A DNA stretch of 64,000 bases, from assembly GCF_001429295.1 (NCBI RefSeq), contig NZ_LMJL01000012.1, positions 582,263 through 646,262 of the forward strand, written 5' to 3'. The notes below the pieces were generated by a model. It was not told where the DNA came from and made no database searches. It was given only the letters and a program-made list of their open reading frames with translations. Below are positions 15,536 through 24,963 of this stretch, piece after piece (position 1 is the first letter of the stretch; every line of letters begins with the position of its first letter). The DNA is from Flavobacterium sp. Root935 (GTDB taxonomy: Bacteria > Bacteroidota > Bacteroidia > Flavobacteriales > Flavobacteriaceae). Made by a program: the position numbers and the translations under genes.

Positions 15536-17752
15536 TTATTTAAGTGAGAAATTCACTTTAGATTTTATGTCTGTTGATGAAGCTCCAATGATTGCCTCAA
15601 AATCACCAGGTTCAGCCACCCAGTCATGTTTTTTATCGTCGAAGAAACTTAAAGCTGTTTTATCAATTGTAAAAGTTACTGTTTTTTCTTCACCTGCTTT
15701 CAGCAATACTTTTTCAAAGCCTTTTAACTCTTTTATCGGACGCGGTAAGGAAGATTTCAGGTCTGTAATGTACAATTGTACTACTTCTGCTCCTTCTCTG
15801 CTTCCCGTGTTTTTCACGTTAACAGAGAATGTAATTTTGTCTCCTGCATTAACTTGCTTTTTGTCAGCTGTCACTTTTCCGTAAGCAAAAGTTGTGTAGC
15901 TTAAACCGTGGCCAAAAGAGAATAAAGGTTTAATTTTATTCTTATCAACCCAGCGGTATCCAACAAAAATACCTTCATTATATTTTACCTCATCACCGCC
16001 AGGAAATTCTCCTAAAGCGTGCGCTCCATTGTCAGCTAATTTTACAGGAAAAGTGAAAGAAAGTTTTCCAGACGGATTTACATCTCCAACCAAAACATTT
16101 GCTAAGGCATTTCCAGCCTCAGTTCCTAAAAACCATCCTTGAACAACTCCTGGAACTTCTTTAATCCAAGGCATTGCGACAGCATTTCCAGAGATATTTA
16201 CGAAAACAATATTTTTATTGACTTTAGCTAATTCGCTGATCAATTTATCTTGACCATAAGACAATTCTAAATGTTTACGATCGTGTCCTTCATCATCTTG
16301 ATTTTCACTTTTATTTAAACCTCCAATAAAAAGAACAATATCAGCATCCTTAGCTACTTTTAAAGCCTCTGCTGTTAGCTCTGCCTGCGGGCGTTTTTCT
16401 TCTAAACTAACTTTAGCTACAACACCGTTATAATTACTTGTAGGATCACCAACATAACCTCTTGCGTAAACAATTTCAGCTTGGTTGCCAATTCTTTTCT
16501 TTAATCCTTCAAGAGGAGTAATTTCATATCTTGCTTTAAGTGAAGAACTTCCTCCACCAACGGTCATCATTTTGATGGCATTTTCTCCAATTACAGCAAT
16601 CTTTTTTGTTTTAGAAAGATTAATTGGCAGAATGTTATTTGTGTTTTGCAATAATACAATTCCTTCCTCAGCGATTTTACGTCCCGCTAAAGCATGTTCT
16701 TCTGTTCCAAAAGATCCAAAAGGACGATTTCTATCCATTGTAGTCAAGAAAGACAAACGAAGAATACGACGTACTTTTTCGTCTAATTCTTTAGTTCCAA
16801 TTTCACCTTTTCTGATCATTTCAGAATATGGTTTTGCTAGATAATAATTGTCATAAGCATTACTAGTTCCCCAAGAAAGTCCGTTTGTCCAAGAACCAAA
16901 TTCCATGTCTAAACCATTATGAATTGCTTGTTTGGTATCATGAACTCCTCCCCAGTCTGAAACTACAACTCCTTTGAAGCCCCATTCTCCGCGAAGAATA
17001 TCATTTAATAGATATTCATTGTGGCAGCACTGTTGTCCTTTGTATTTATTATAAGATCCCATAATTGCCCATGCATCACCATCTTGAACTGCCGCTTTAA
17101 AAGCTGGAAGATAGATTTCATATAATGCACGATCGTCTACAACTACGTTTACAGAATTACGATTTGTTTCTTGATTATTTAAAGCGAAATGTTTTACACA
17201 AGCGGCAACTCCGTTCGATTGAACTCCTTTTATGTAAGGAACAACCATTTTAGAAGCTAAAAACGGATCTTCTCCCATATATTCGAAGTTACGACCGTTT
17301 AATGGGCTTCTGTAGATATTTACACCTGGGCCTAATAAAACATTTTTGTTACGGAAACGTGCTTCTTCTCCAATTGATTTTCCATATAAAGAAGCCAATT
17401 CTTTGTTCCATGTCGATGAAAGTGCTGTAAGAGCTGGGAAAGCAATACAAGAATCGTTTGTCCATCCGGCCTGATCCCATTCGTCCCATTTTACTTCTGT
17501 ACGAATTCCGTGTGGTCCGTCAGTCATCCAGTTTTCTGGAATTCCAAGTCTTTTTACACCTGGAGAACTAAATTTAGACTGCGCATGAATCATGGCAATT
17601 TTCTCTTCAGTTGTCATTCTTTTAAGTGCATCTTCTACACGCTCATTAATTGGCTTTTTATCATCAAGATAAACTGGCACTTTGTTTTGGGCATTTACAC
17701 CCAAAGAACTAAGTAAAAGTAAAACAACAATTGTTTTAACGTTTTTAAACAT
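15536..17752 (-). CDS. Secreted GH3 beta-glucosidase
   Basis: A 738-residue glycosidase releasing sugars from beta-linked oligosaccharides. A signal peptide is at 1-21 (LLSSLGVNAQ). The TIM barrel holds the substrate-binding GPGVNIYRSPLNGRNFEYMGEDPF (about 141-163) and CVKHFALNNQETNRN. The nucleophile is Asp266 in VVVSDWGG. The second sandwich domain begins near 360 (GIVLLQN) and carries GGLNKSENQDDEGHDR with the likely acid Glu. A fibronectin III-like domain closes the protein (about 640-735). Length is typical. It is oriented away from the DUF6377 regulator, which lies 207 nt upstream on the same strand. Confidence 0.92.
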   Translation of the reverse strand: MFKNVKTIVVLLLLSSLGVNAQNKVPVYLDDKKPINERVEDALKRMTTEEKIAMIHAQSKFSSPGVKRLGIPENWMTDGPHGIRTEVKWDEWDQAGWTNDSCIAFPALTALSSTWNKELASLYGKSIGEEARFRNKNVLLGPGVNIYRSPLNGRNFEYMGEDPFLASKMVVPYIKGVQSNGVAACVKHFALNNQETNRNSVNVVVDDRALYEIYLPAFKAAVQDGDAWAIMGSYNKYKGQQCCHNEYLLNDILRGEWGFKGVVVSDWGGVHDTKQAIHNGLDMEFGSWTNGLSWGTSNAYDNYYLAKPYSEMIRKGEIGTKELDEKVRRILRLSFLTTMDRNRPFGSFGTEEHALAGRKIAEEGIVLLQNTNNILPINLSKTKKIAVIGENAIKMMTVGGGSSSLKARYEITPLEGLKKRIGNQAEIVYARGYVGDPTSNYNGVVAKVSLEEKRPQAELTAEALKVAKDADIVLFIGGLNKSENQDDEGHDRKHLELSYGQDKLISELAKVNKNIVFVNISGNAVAMPWIKEVPGVVQGWFLGTEAGNALANVLVGDVNPSGKLSFTFPVKLADNGAHALGEFPGGDEVKYNEGIFVGYRWVDKNKIKPLFSFGHGLSYTTFAYGKVTADKKQVNAGDKITFSVNVKNTGSREGAEVVQLYITDLKSSLPRPIKELKGFEKVLLKAGEEKTVTFTIDKTALSFFDDKKHDWVAEPGDFEAIIGASSTDIKSKVNFSLK

Positions 17753-17959
17753 AACAGTATTTATTAAAGCATTAGTTTATAATATAAAAGTAACTTCATA
17801 TAAAAGTACTTTATTTATCATATGGTAAAACTAAAACGTTATCGTACATGTTACATTTTTGGATACAAAAAAGTAGTAAATTAAAAAATTAAAATATTGA
17901 TTTTCAGTATATTAATAAAAAATACACATCAAAAAAAGTAGTAGATTTAAAATAAATAT

Positions 17960-19606
17960 CTATACTTTCAATGATATTGAACCAATTTTCATGACCATTT
18001 CTTCGAAATCATTTCGCGAAACTGCCGCTTTATTTCGAGCTCGGGTTCTGTAGTTGTAAATTGTACTTAAAGAGTAACGAAGAAATGCTGCAATTTTTAC
18101 ACTATCGGTGATTCCGAGTCTTATAAGTGCAAAAATTCGAAGTTCTGTATTTAATAATTCGTTTTGTTTGAGAACAATCTGCTCTTCTGGAATTAATAAT
18201 GCATTAAAATCTTTTACAAATGTTGGATATAGGTTTAGGAAAATAATATCGAAATTCTTGTACAATTCTTCTAACTCATTATCAACCAAAGTAGTTGACT
18301 TTAAAATTTTATAAATTTCATCAAACTGTTTCGCAGTTGCTTTTTTGTTTAAAATAATGCGATAATTTTCCAGTTTATTGATGTAAGTCGAACAAAGATT
18401 AAAGAAATGTGCAATATATTCTTCTTTAACTAAATTAGATTCAGACAATTGCAGATTACTTTCCTGAAGCTGACTGTTTGTTTCTGTAATATCTTTATTT
18501 AGTTCTGCTAATTTTTGGCTGGTTTCGTAAAGTTCTGTTCGAATTCTCGAAACTTTTTTCATTTGTTTGTAAACGTAAATAATGGCAACCAGCAGAAATA
18601 ACGAAAGCAGACTTATACAAAGCAGATAGATTTGTAATTCGCTTTTTCGCTGTGCCTCACGCTCTAAATAAACAGTATTGATGATTGAATAAACTTCTGA
18701 CATTAAGAGTGTTCTAAATTGAACATTACAATAAAGCGCATCTTCAATGGCAGATTGCGTCAATTTGTACGCCATATCAACATCACCAATTTCATAAAAA
18801 ACCAATGCTAATTCCTGCAGTGAAGCATTGTCTTTATTGGCGTTTTTAATATCCGAGGTAGCAGAAAGCGCATAGTATTTTTTTCTTTCTTCTAATTGAT
18901 GAGTTGCTTCTGAAATTTTACCCAGCAAATAGGTAATCATGGCATATTTCGGATCTTCTTCTTTTATTTTATTCAATAAAGTAAGTAGTTCCTTTTTTGG
19001 CTTTTCGAATTTTTTATGAATAAAGATATCTTGCTGAATTCTATTTATTTGATAATCAAGAGTATTAGAATTTAAAATACTTAATAGCGAATCTCGATAT
19101 TTTCCTATTTGTTTTCTGTATTCTCGATTATCACTATTCGCTGCATAATGTTCAAAAAACTCCCGATACGAAATATAGTAATTTGGAAGCAATGAAACTG
19201 CCAGAGTCTTTTTGTTTATACTTTTTAGAAGAGCTTCAGACTCGCGGTATTTTCCTGATGAAGAATAAAGCGTTACCAATTGCAGCTGTGCTAAATTAAA
19301 AAGTTCTTTGTTTTGCAATTGTTCTGCTATTCTAAGATTCTTTTTAACGTATCGAATAGCCGAATCTGAGTTTAATTTTTGGTATTCAAGATATAAGGTT
19401 TTGTTGTAATTATATTCTTGTTCCGGCGTAAGATTATCCGATTTTATTTTCTTAAAATTCAGAATTCTTTCTTCTTTAAGTTTTACATACTGCTGCTTAT
19501 TTTTTATCGCATTATTTAATTCTTTTAAAATAACATCGGTACTTTCCAATGCAAAAACCGGAAAGTTTACCATAAGAATTAAGAGAAATAAAAAATAATT
19601 TTTCAA
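17960..19606 (-). CDS. TPR-type membrane regulator with C-terminal DNA-binding domain (DUF6377-like)
   Basis: A 548-residue protein with a signal peptide (1-19, ending VFA), tetratricopeptide-like helices (about 40-300), one membrane helix (about 325-346, YLLCISLLSLFLLVAIIYVYK) and a coiled coil with NSQLQESNLQLSESN repeats. The C-terminal part includes NELLNTELRIFALIRLGITDS and AAFLRYSLSTIYNYRTRARNK, a LuxR/SpoIIE-like helix-turn-helix. This is the layout of Bacteroidota DUF6377 regulators, which sense something in the periplasm and bind DNA from the membrane. Its neighbour is the GH3 gene, but the direct target cannot be deduced. Confidence 0.8.
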   Translation of the reverse strand: MKNYFLFLLILMVNFPVFALESTDVILKELNNAIKNKQQYVKLKEERILNFKKIKSDNLTPEQEYNYNKTLYLEYQKLNSDSAIRYVKKNLRIAEQLQNKELFNLAQLQLVTLYSSSGKYRESEALLKSINKKTLAVSLLPNYYISYREFFEHYAANSDNREYRKQIGKYRDSLLSILNSNTLDYQINRIQQDIFIHKKFEKPKKELLTLLNKIKEEDPKYAMITYLLGKISEATHQLEERKKYYALSATSDIKNANKDNASLQELALVFYEIGDVDMAYKLTQSAIEDALYCNVQFRTLLMSEVYSIINTVYLEREAQRKSELQIYLLCISLLSLFLLVAIIYVYKQMKKVSRIRTELYETSQKLAELNKDITETNSQLQESNLQLSESNLVKEEYIAHFFNLCSTYINKLENYRIILNKKATAKQFDEIYKILKSTTLVDNELEELYKNFDIIFLNLYPTFVKDFNALLIPEEQIVLKQNELLNTELRIFALIRLGITDSVKIAAFLRYSLSTIYNYRTRARNKAAVSRNDFEEMVMKIGSISLKV

Positions 19607-19774
19607 GCTGACTTTATATAAAGGGAATTACAAATATAGAAAAGCAAAAATATATAATGCGAATTATTTACTAGGGTAAAAAATGTACAATATGAGGGGT
19701 GTTTTAGATTTGCTATAAAAAATAAAATAACATTTAGCTTTATCTATAAATAAATTGATTTCATTTAGATAACT

Positions 19775-19814
19775 AAAAAGCTTTGTCTGAATTTAAATCA
19801 TGACAAAGCTTTTT
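19775..19814 (-). terminator. Terminator after the acyl-CoA dehydrogenase
   Basis: AAAAAGCTTTGTC (19775-19787) pairs with GACAAAGCTTTTT (19802-19814), a 13-bp stem with a 14-nt loop. It is 6 nt from the stop and bordered by U-rich sequence. Confidence 0.8.
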
Positions 19815-19819
19815 TTATT

Positions 19820-22078
19820 TTATACTGCAATCGGCGCAGCTAAACAGCTTTCAGGAATATCAAATGCATTTACTAAAGCTACTGCATCTGGACGAATATC
19901 CCAGCAAAGCTGATTAACCATTTTACGTACTGCTTTGGTTTTTACCGCTTCCATATAACCGTCTTCTAAATACCAAGCTTTATTTTTTTCAATCTGCGAA
20001 AGTGCATACAATTGATTCAATCTCGTTAAAATTGTTTTAGATTCCTCATCTTCAATTTCTTTTATTGCAAGTTGAAATTGTTCTAAAACTACTCTTTCTA
20101 AATAGGCTTGAGCAACATCTATCATTTGATGCTGTACGACATTAAAAGCATCATACGCTTCTAATCCGCCATCAACCAATTTTTTAATACGTCTCGCTGC
20201 CGAAGCTAGAATTGTTTTTTCTCGGTGAACAAAAGCTTGTAAATGAAACTCGCTGTCTAATAAATGTTCGTCGTCTGTTTTTCTTGTTGCAATTGGATTC
20301 TTTTCTGTAATTGCAGTTTTAGCATTTTCATACACATAATTAATAATGCCTAAAGAACCCATTTCTCCAAACGATTTTCTGAATTCAGACAAACGATTTT
20401 TGGCCACCAATTGCATTAAAACTGTATTATCACCTTCAAAAGTCGTATAGATTTCGGTATCATTTTTAAGTGCATCAATTCGATTTTCAGACAAATAGCC
20501 TTTTCCTCCGCACGCTTCACGACATTCCTGCAAAATATCTCTCGTACTCCAAGTAGAATACGATTTCATTCCGGCTGCTAAAGCTTCAATTTCTTGCATT
20601 TCGGCTTCTGTTCTCTTTAAAAATCTGTTTGTTAGATATTGAAGCGCAAAATGAACGGCGTATGTTTTGGCTAAATGCGGCAACAATCTGCGTTGATGCA
20701 TTCTATAATTTAAAATTGGAACTTCAGATCCGCCTTCTGGTCCAAATTGTCTTCTTTGGTCGCTGTAGCGAATGGCAATTGTTAATCCAGATTTAGCTGC
20801 CGCCAACGCCGAACGCGGAATTCCGATCCTTCCTCCAACTAAAGTTCCTAACATGGTAAAAAATCTTCTGTTATCACTCGGAATCGGGCTTTCAAATTCC
20901 CCATTTTCATTTACCGAGGCAAAACGATCGAGCATATTTTCTTTCGGAATCACAACTTGATCAAAACTAATGGTACCGTTATCAACTCCGTTTAATCCCA
21001 TTTTATGACCGCAGTCGCCAATCGTAACACCTTCTACAACATTTCCATTAGGATCACGTAACGGAACTACAAATGCGTTGACACCATAATCATGATCGTC
21101 AATAATTAATTTTGCAAAAACAGTTGCCATTTGGCCATGAACTGCTGCATTGCCAATGTATTCTTTTTGGGCATGTTTATTTGGTGTATGAATGGTAAAA
21201 GTCTGATCGTTATGATTGTAAGTTGCCGTCGTTTCCAATCCTTTTACATTTGATCCGTGATGTGTTTCGGTCATGGCAAAACATCCTGGAAGTTTTAGCG
21301 AGCCAATATCTTTTAAATATTTAGCGTAATGTTTTTCTGTTCCTAAAGATTGAACACTCATTCCCCACAATCCAAACTGAACGCCAAATTTTATTACCAA
21401 ACTTAAATCGTGGTAACTCAGCGTTTCCATAATCGCAAAATAATCGGCTATGTTTTCTCCTCCTCCATATTGTTTTGGATAAGCCATATTTCCAAGATTT
21501 TCATCGGCTAGAATTTTGCACCATTTGTAAACAGTCTCCCTAAAAACATTGATATCGGTAGAAGTTTCATAAGCAAATTCAGGTCTGGAAATGACCGATT
21601 TTACTTTTTCAATTATTGCTGCTTCTTTTCCGTTTAAAATTTTGGTAATTTTCTGGATATCGAAAGAGGCATTGGTATGTGAATTTACCGTGTAAGAACC
21701 TGCTTTTGTTTTAAAATTTTGAAGCGCTTCTTCTCCTAAAATTCCTAAATCATTTTCTAATTTTTTGAAATCTGATTCTATTGGTGTTAAATCCAAATCA
21801 TTTCCTGAAAGTGCTTTTGCAATATCAAAAATCGATTTGATAGAAGATTTATCTTGAATACTTTTTTCAATATCCAATTTCCATTGTGTGAGTTCATTTC
21901 GCGAAGGCGGATTTGAAATATCTACTTTAGAACGCAAATATTCTTTTTCTTCTTCAGATAAAGCATTCAGGGAATTTATAAACTCTTTTAATGTTCCAAA
22001 TTCTTTTTGTGTCAATAAATCATCTGACCACACTAAATAAAATAACGGAGTAAAGGCTTGAAGTTTGGTATTTTTCAT
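19820..22078 (-). CDS. Long acyl-CoA dehydrogenase, acyl-CoA oxidase-like
   Basis: A 752-residue FAD flavoprotein of the acyl-CoA dehydrogenase/oxidase superfamily, cytoplasmic, oxidising fatty acyl-CoA at the alpha-beta bond. Core landmarks are PKQYGGGENIADYFAIMETL, GCFAMTETHHGSNVKGLETTA, DCGHKMGLNGVDNGTISFD and RRQFGPEGGSEVPIL. The catalytic base is the Glu in YTTFEGDNTVLMQ. An N-terminal extension of about 150 residues and a C-terminal helical domain make it about twice the normal length, like the peroxisomal acyl-CoA oxidases and the AidB type. It stands alone, so beta-oxidation partners must be elsewhere. Confidence 0.88.
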   Translation of the reverse strand: MKNTKLQAFTPLFYLVWSDDLLTQKEFGTLKEFINSLNALSEEEKEYLRSKVDISNPPSRNELTQWKLDIEKSIQDKSSIKSIFDIAKALSGNDLDLTPIESDFKKLENDLGILGEEALQNFKTKAGSYTVNSHTNASFDIQKITKILNGKEAAIIEKVKSVISRPEFAYETSTDINVFRETVYKWCKILADENLGNMAYPKQYGGGENIADYFAIMETLSYHDLSLVIKFGVQFGLWGMSVQSLGTEKHYAKYLKDIGSLKLPGCFAMTETHHGSNVKGLETTATYNHNDQTFTIHTPNKHAQKEYIGNAAVHGQMATVFAKLIIDDHDYGVNAFVVPLRDPNGNVVEGVTIGDCGHKMGLNGVDNGTISFDQVVIPKENMLDRFASVNENGEFESPIPSDNRRFFTMLGTLVGGRIGIPRSALAAAKSGLTIAIRYSDQRRQFGPEGGSEVPILNYRMHQRRLLPHLAKTYAVHFALQYLTNRFLKRTEAEMQEIEALAAGMKSYSTWSTRDILQECREACGGKGYLSENRIDALKNDTEIYTTFEGDNTVLMQLVAKNRLSEFRKSFGEMGSLGIINYVYENAKTAITEKNPIATRKTDDEHLLDSEFHLQAFVHREKTILASAARRIKKLVDGGLEAYDAFNVVQHQMIDVAQAYLERVVLEQFQLAIKEIEDEESKTILTRLNQLYALSQIEKNKAWYLEDGYMEAVKTKAVRKMVNQLCWDIRPDAVALVNAFDIPESCLAAPIAV

Positions 22079-22108
22079 ATAAAATAATATTCGGTTTTAT
22101 TTTTTTCT

Positions 22109-22207
22109 TTGCCACGAATTACACAAATTTCCTCTAATTTCTTTTCCTAATTAATAGCGAATTAAAAAATAATTACAATTCGTGAAAATTTGTGTAATTC
22201 GTGGCAA
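22109..22207. repeat. Perfect 22-bp inverted repeat with 55-nt loop
   Basis: TTGCCACGAATTACACAAATTT (22109-22130) recurs in reverse complement at 22186-22207. The loop contains a second copy-like CAATTCGTG. The word GCCACGAA also appears at 57537. It is upstream of the acyl-CoA dehydrogenase start, so transcripts from further upstream would fold here. Confidence 0.75.
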
Positions 22208-22238
22208 CTCTTTTTTTTTACACTTTATCGCATAAAAA

Positions 22239-22269
22239 AAACAGGAATGAAAAATAATCATTCCTGTTT
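22239..22269 (-). terminator. Terminator after the exporter gene
   Basis: AAACAGGAATGA (22239-22250) pairs with TCATTCCTGTTT (22258-22269). On the minus strand the stem is followed by seven T. It is about 60 nt past the rarD-type stop. Confidence 0.75.
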
Positions 22270-22330
22270 AAACATCCTGTTAAGATTCTGGTAATTTTCG
22301 ATTTTAAACCAATAAAAAATATGAAAACTA

Positions 22331-23248
22331 CTACTGAGAACCTTTGGATATTGCGGTTCTTTTTTGCTTGGCTGCAAAAATATGATGTGAATTGAAAACT
22401 ACAACTGCGGCAAAAATAATTCCGTATGCAGCAATCTGTATGAATCCGAATTTTTCCTTATATAAAAACATTGCTAATAAAAAAGCAATCATTGGGTTAA
22501 TATTTAAAAGCATTCCGACTGTCGATGAATTTATTCCCGAAAGGGCATATAAATTAAGAAACAATGGAAAAATGGTAAACAAAATGGCAATGGTTTCGAT
22601 ACAGAAATAAAATTTAAATTCTGTTGGAACTGTTCCACTGTAAAATGGATAAAAAGGCAATAAACATAAGGCTGCTACTGTGATGTGAAACGTTAGAATT
22701 ATAAATTTATCAAAGCCCTTATTAACACGCTGACTTACTAAATATGAAGCATATGTAAACCCGATTATAATACTAAAAAGCATATCCATAATATTTGCAT
22801 AAGACAACAGAATACATCCTGAAATGCTTAATCCAACCGCAATCCATTGTGTTTTATTTAGTTTTTCACGCAAAATAAAATAAGCCAGCAGCGTGGTTAA
22901 AATAGGACAAACCAAATAAGCCAAAGATGTCGCTTTTACACTAACATGGTTCATGACATAAATAAATGTAAACCAGTTCGCCATTAGAAAAACGCTTCCG
23001 CCAATATTTAATAGAATTGTTTTACGTTTCTCAAAAGCCGGCATTGATTTAAAAGTTTGTACAGCTTCTTTCATTCTTTTTCTCTTGAAAGAAAATGCAA
23101 TAAGAAGCATTAAAATACTACAGCTAAAAACACGATAGAATAAAATATCTAAAGAAGGATAGTCATGTATTGGTCTCAAAACCAAACTGAAAAATCCCCA
23201 GATTACAAAACATGTAATAGCAGCGATGTAGTATTTTGTTGTTTTCAC
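22331..23248 (-). CDS. rarD: RarD-type EamA transporter
   Basis: A DMT-superfamily exporter with ten predicted helices. The start TTKYYIAAITCFVIWGFFSLVLRP and RVFSCSILML are typical of the chloramphenicol-sensitive RarD proteins. I chose the GTG at 23246-23248 (305 residues), because the family begins at KTTKYYIAAITCFVIWGFF. An ATG 30 codons further up would add an unconserved tail and leave only 17 nt to the divergent gene. It is divergent from the MocR-type regulator; regulator-exporter pairs of this sort often handle amino acids or related metabolites. The transported compound is unknown. Confidence 0.82.
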   Translation of the reverse strand: MKTTKYYIAAITCFVIWGFFSLVLRPIHDYPSLDILFYRVFSCSILMLLIAFSFKRKRMKEAVQTFKSMPAFEKRKTILLNIGGSVFLMANWFTFIYVMNHVSVKATSLAYLVCPILTTLLAYFILREKLNKTQWIAVGLSISGCILLSYANIMDMLFSIIIGFTYASYLVSQRVNKGFDKFIILTFHITVAALCLLPFYPFYSGTVPTEFKFYFCIETIAILFTIFPLFLNLYALSGINSSTVGMLLNINPMIAFLLAMFLYKEKFGFIQIAAYGIIFAAVVVFNSHHIFAAKQKRTAISKGSQ

Positions 23249-23355
23249 GAGATGTTGTTTATTGTTTAGTTTTCTATTTAAGCAAATTTCTAAAAAATAA
23301 AACAGCAATACAGATACAGTTTTTGTAAATTGCACCATAACAGTTTTATTTTTTT

Positions 23356-24780
23356 ATGAAAAATTCTAATTACTTATATCTTCAATTTGCTGACCGTATC
23401 GAAAAACAAATTAAGTCTGGTGTCTTGAGCGTTGGCGATAAACTGCCTTCTATTCGAGAAGTTTGCGCAGAAACGGGTTACAGCATGAGCACTGTAAGTA
23501 AGGCTTATTATGAAGCCGAAAGCCGTTCTTTGATTGAATCTCGACCGCAGTCGGGATACTATGTGAGTAATATTTCAGCAAGAACGATTCCAGAACCATC
23601 GCCCAGCAGTCCGATTTTAAAATGTGCCAATATTGACCGCGAAGATTTAATCGATCAGGTTTACGGCAATATGACAGATCCAAATATTACGATGCTTTCT
23701 TTGGGATTTCCGTCAAACGAACTTCTTCCTATTGCTAAATTAAATAAGGGAATGGTTCAGGCGATGCGTCAACTTCCAAACAGCGGAACGAGTTATGAGC
23801 AAGTAAAAGGTAATCTTAATTTAAGAAGAGAAATTGCCCGATGGTCTTTTACATGGGGAGGATCGCTAACAGAAGAAGATATTATTACAATGCCTGGCTG
23901 TACAAGTGCTATATCACATTGTTTGATGACGTTAACACAGCCCGGCGATACCATAATTACAGAAAGTCCCGCTTATTTTGGCATCTTGCAATTAGCCAAA
24001 TCTTTAGGATTATATATCATGGAACTGCCTACAAACATGACAACTGGAATAGAATTAGAAGCACTCAAAAAATCGCTTTCTTCTAAAAAAGTAAAACTAT
24101 GTTTACTGATGAGTAATTTTAGTAACCCTTCTGGAAGTATGATGCCTGCAGAACATAAAATAGAAGTGGTAAAATTGATGGAATTCTACAACATTCCATT
24201 GATTGAAGATGATATTCACGGCGATTTGTACTTTGGTTCGAGCCGACCAACAAATTGCAAAACTTATGATGAAAGCGGAATTGTACTTTGCTGCAGCTCT
24301 GTTTCAAAAACATTAGCTCCCGGTTATCGCGTGGGATGGGTTTCGCCTGGGAAATTCAAAAAACAAATCTTAAGAAACAAAATTTATCATTCGCTCTCCT
24401 CGCCTACTATTACACACGAAGTGGTGGGGGATTTTTTAAAAAACGGACGTTATGAAAATCATCTTCGAAAAATACGCCAAATATTAAATCATAATTGCAA
24501 CAATTATATTAATACAGTTTTGGAATCCTTTCCAAAAGGAACGAAAGTAAGTCAGCCTCAAGGTGGATTTTTTCTGTGGATTGAATTGGATAAAAAAATT
24601 GATACTGCTGCTTTTTATCATTTAGCGATGAAACACAATATTAGTATCGCTCCAGGTAGGATTTTTTCTTTTCAAGATCAATTTTCAAATTGTATGCGAT
24701 TGAGTTTTGGTCTGCCGTGGTCAAATGAGTTAAGAACTGCTATTCAAACGCTTGGGAGACTGGCTCAAACACAATTGTAG
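23356..24780 (+). CDS. MocR-type GntR/aminotransferase regulator
   Basis: A 474-residue transcription factor. Residues 1-75 are a GntR winged helix (FADRIEKQIKSGVLSVGDKLPSIREVCAETGYSMSTVSKAY). Residues about 110-470 are a fold-type I aminotransferase-like domain binding PLP, with Lys318 in CSSVSKTLAPGYRVGW, NPSGSMMPAEHK and DDIHGDLYF. MocR proteins use PLP with an amine or amino acid as the signal and rarely have full aminotransferase activity. It is divergent from the RarD exporter gene with about 107 nt between the starts, making a likely regulator/target pair. PdxR itself would sit beside pdxST, which are not here. Confidence 0.9.
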   Translation: MKNSNYLYLQFADRIEKQIKSGVLSVGDKLPSIREVCAETGYSMSTVSKAYYEAESRSLIESRPQSGYYVSNISARTIPEPSPSSPILKCANIDREDLIDQVYGNMTDPNITMLSLGFPSNELLPIAKLNKGMVQAMRQLPNSGTSYEQVKGNLNLRREIARWSFTWGGSLTEEDIITMPGCTSAISHCLMTLTQPGDTIITESPAYFGILQLAKSLGLYIMELPTNMTTGIELEALKKSLSSKKVKLCLLMSNFSNPSGSMMPAEHKIEVVKLMEFYNIPLIEDDIHGDLYFGSSRPTNCKTYDESGIVLCCSSVSKTLAPGYRVGWVSPGKFKKQILRNKIYHSLSSPTITHEVVGDFLKNGRYENHLRKIRQILNHNCNNYINTVLESFPKGTKVSQPQGGFFLWIELDKKIDTAAFYHLAMKHNISIAPGRIFSFQDQFSNCMRLSFGLPWSNELRTAIQTLGRLAQTQL

Positions 24781-24850
24781 AGCAAGTTTTTGTCATTTTT
24801 AGCAACTAGAAATTCTATATAGATATTCTCTAATCTTTATGGATTTGCGA

Positions 24851-24877
24851 GTGTGATTTTCGTTCATCGAAATGACG
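24851..24877. repeat. Degenerate GTCATTTCGA-type element
   Basis: GTGTGATTT followed by TCATCGAAATGAC reproduces the right half of the palindrome at 34186-34223 with some drift. It lies just after the mocR-type gene. Confidence 0.4.
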
Positions 24878-24903
24878 AACTACACCTATAAAAAATAAAA
24901 AAA

Positions 24904-24931
24904 CTGGACAGCGCAACTACACACTGTCCAG
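24904..24931 (-). terminator. Terminator between convergent genes
   Basis: CTGGACAG (24904-24911) pairs with CTGTCCAG (24924-24931). On the minus strand seven T follow at once, so it ends the bestrophin transcript. Confidence 0.75.
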
Positions 24932-24963
24932 CCAACAATTAAAAGAAGACCAAAATTAAAAAG

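Noticed and set aside
23356..24780. pdxR or a plain aminotransferase
   Set aside because: A GntR winged helix is fused in front and no pdxS or pdxT gene is nearby.
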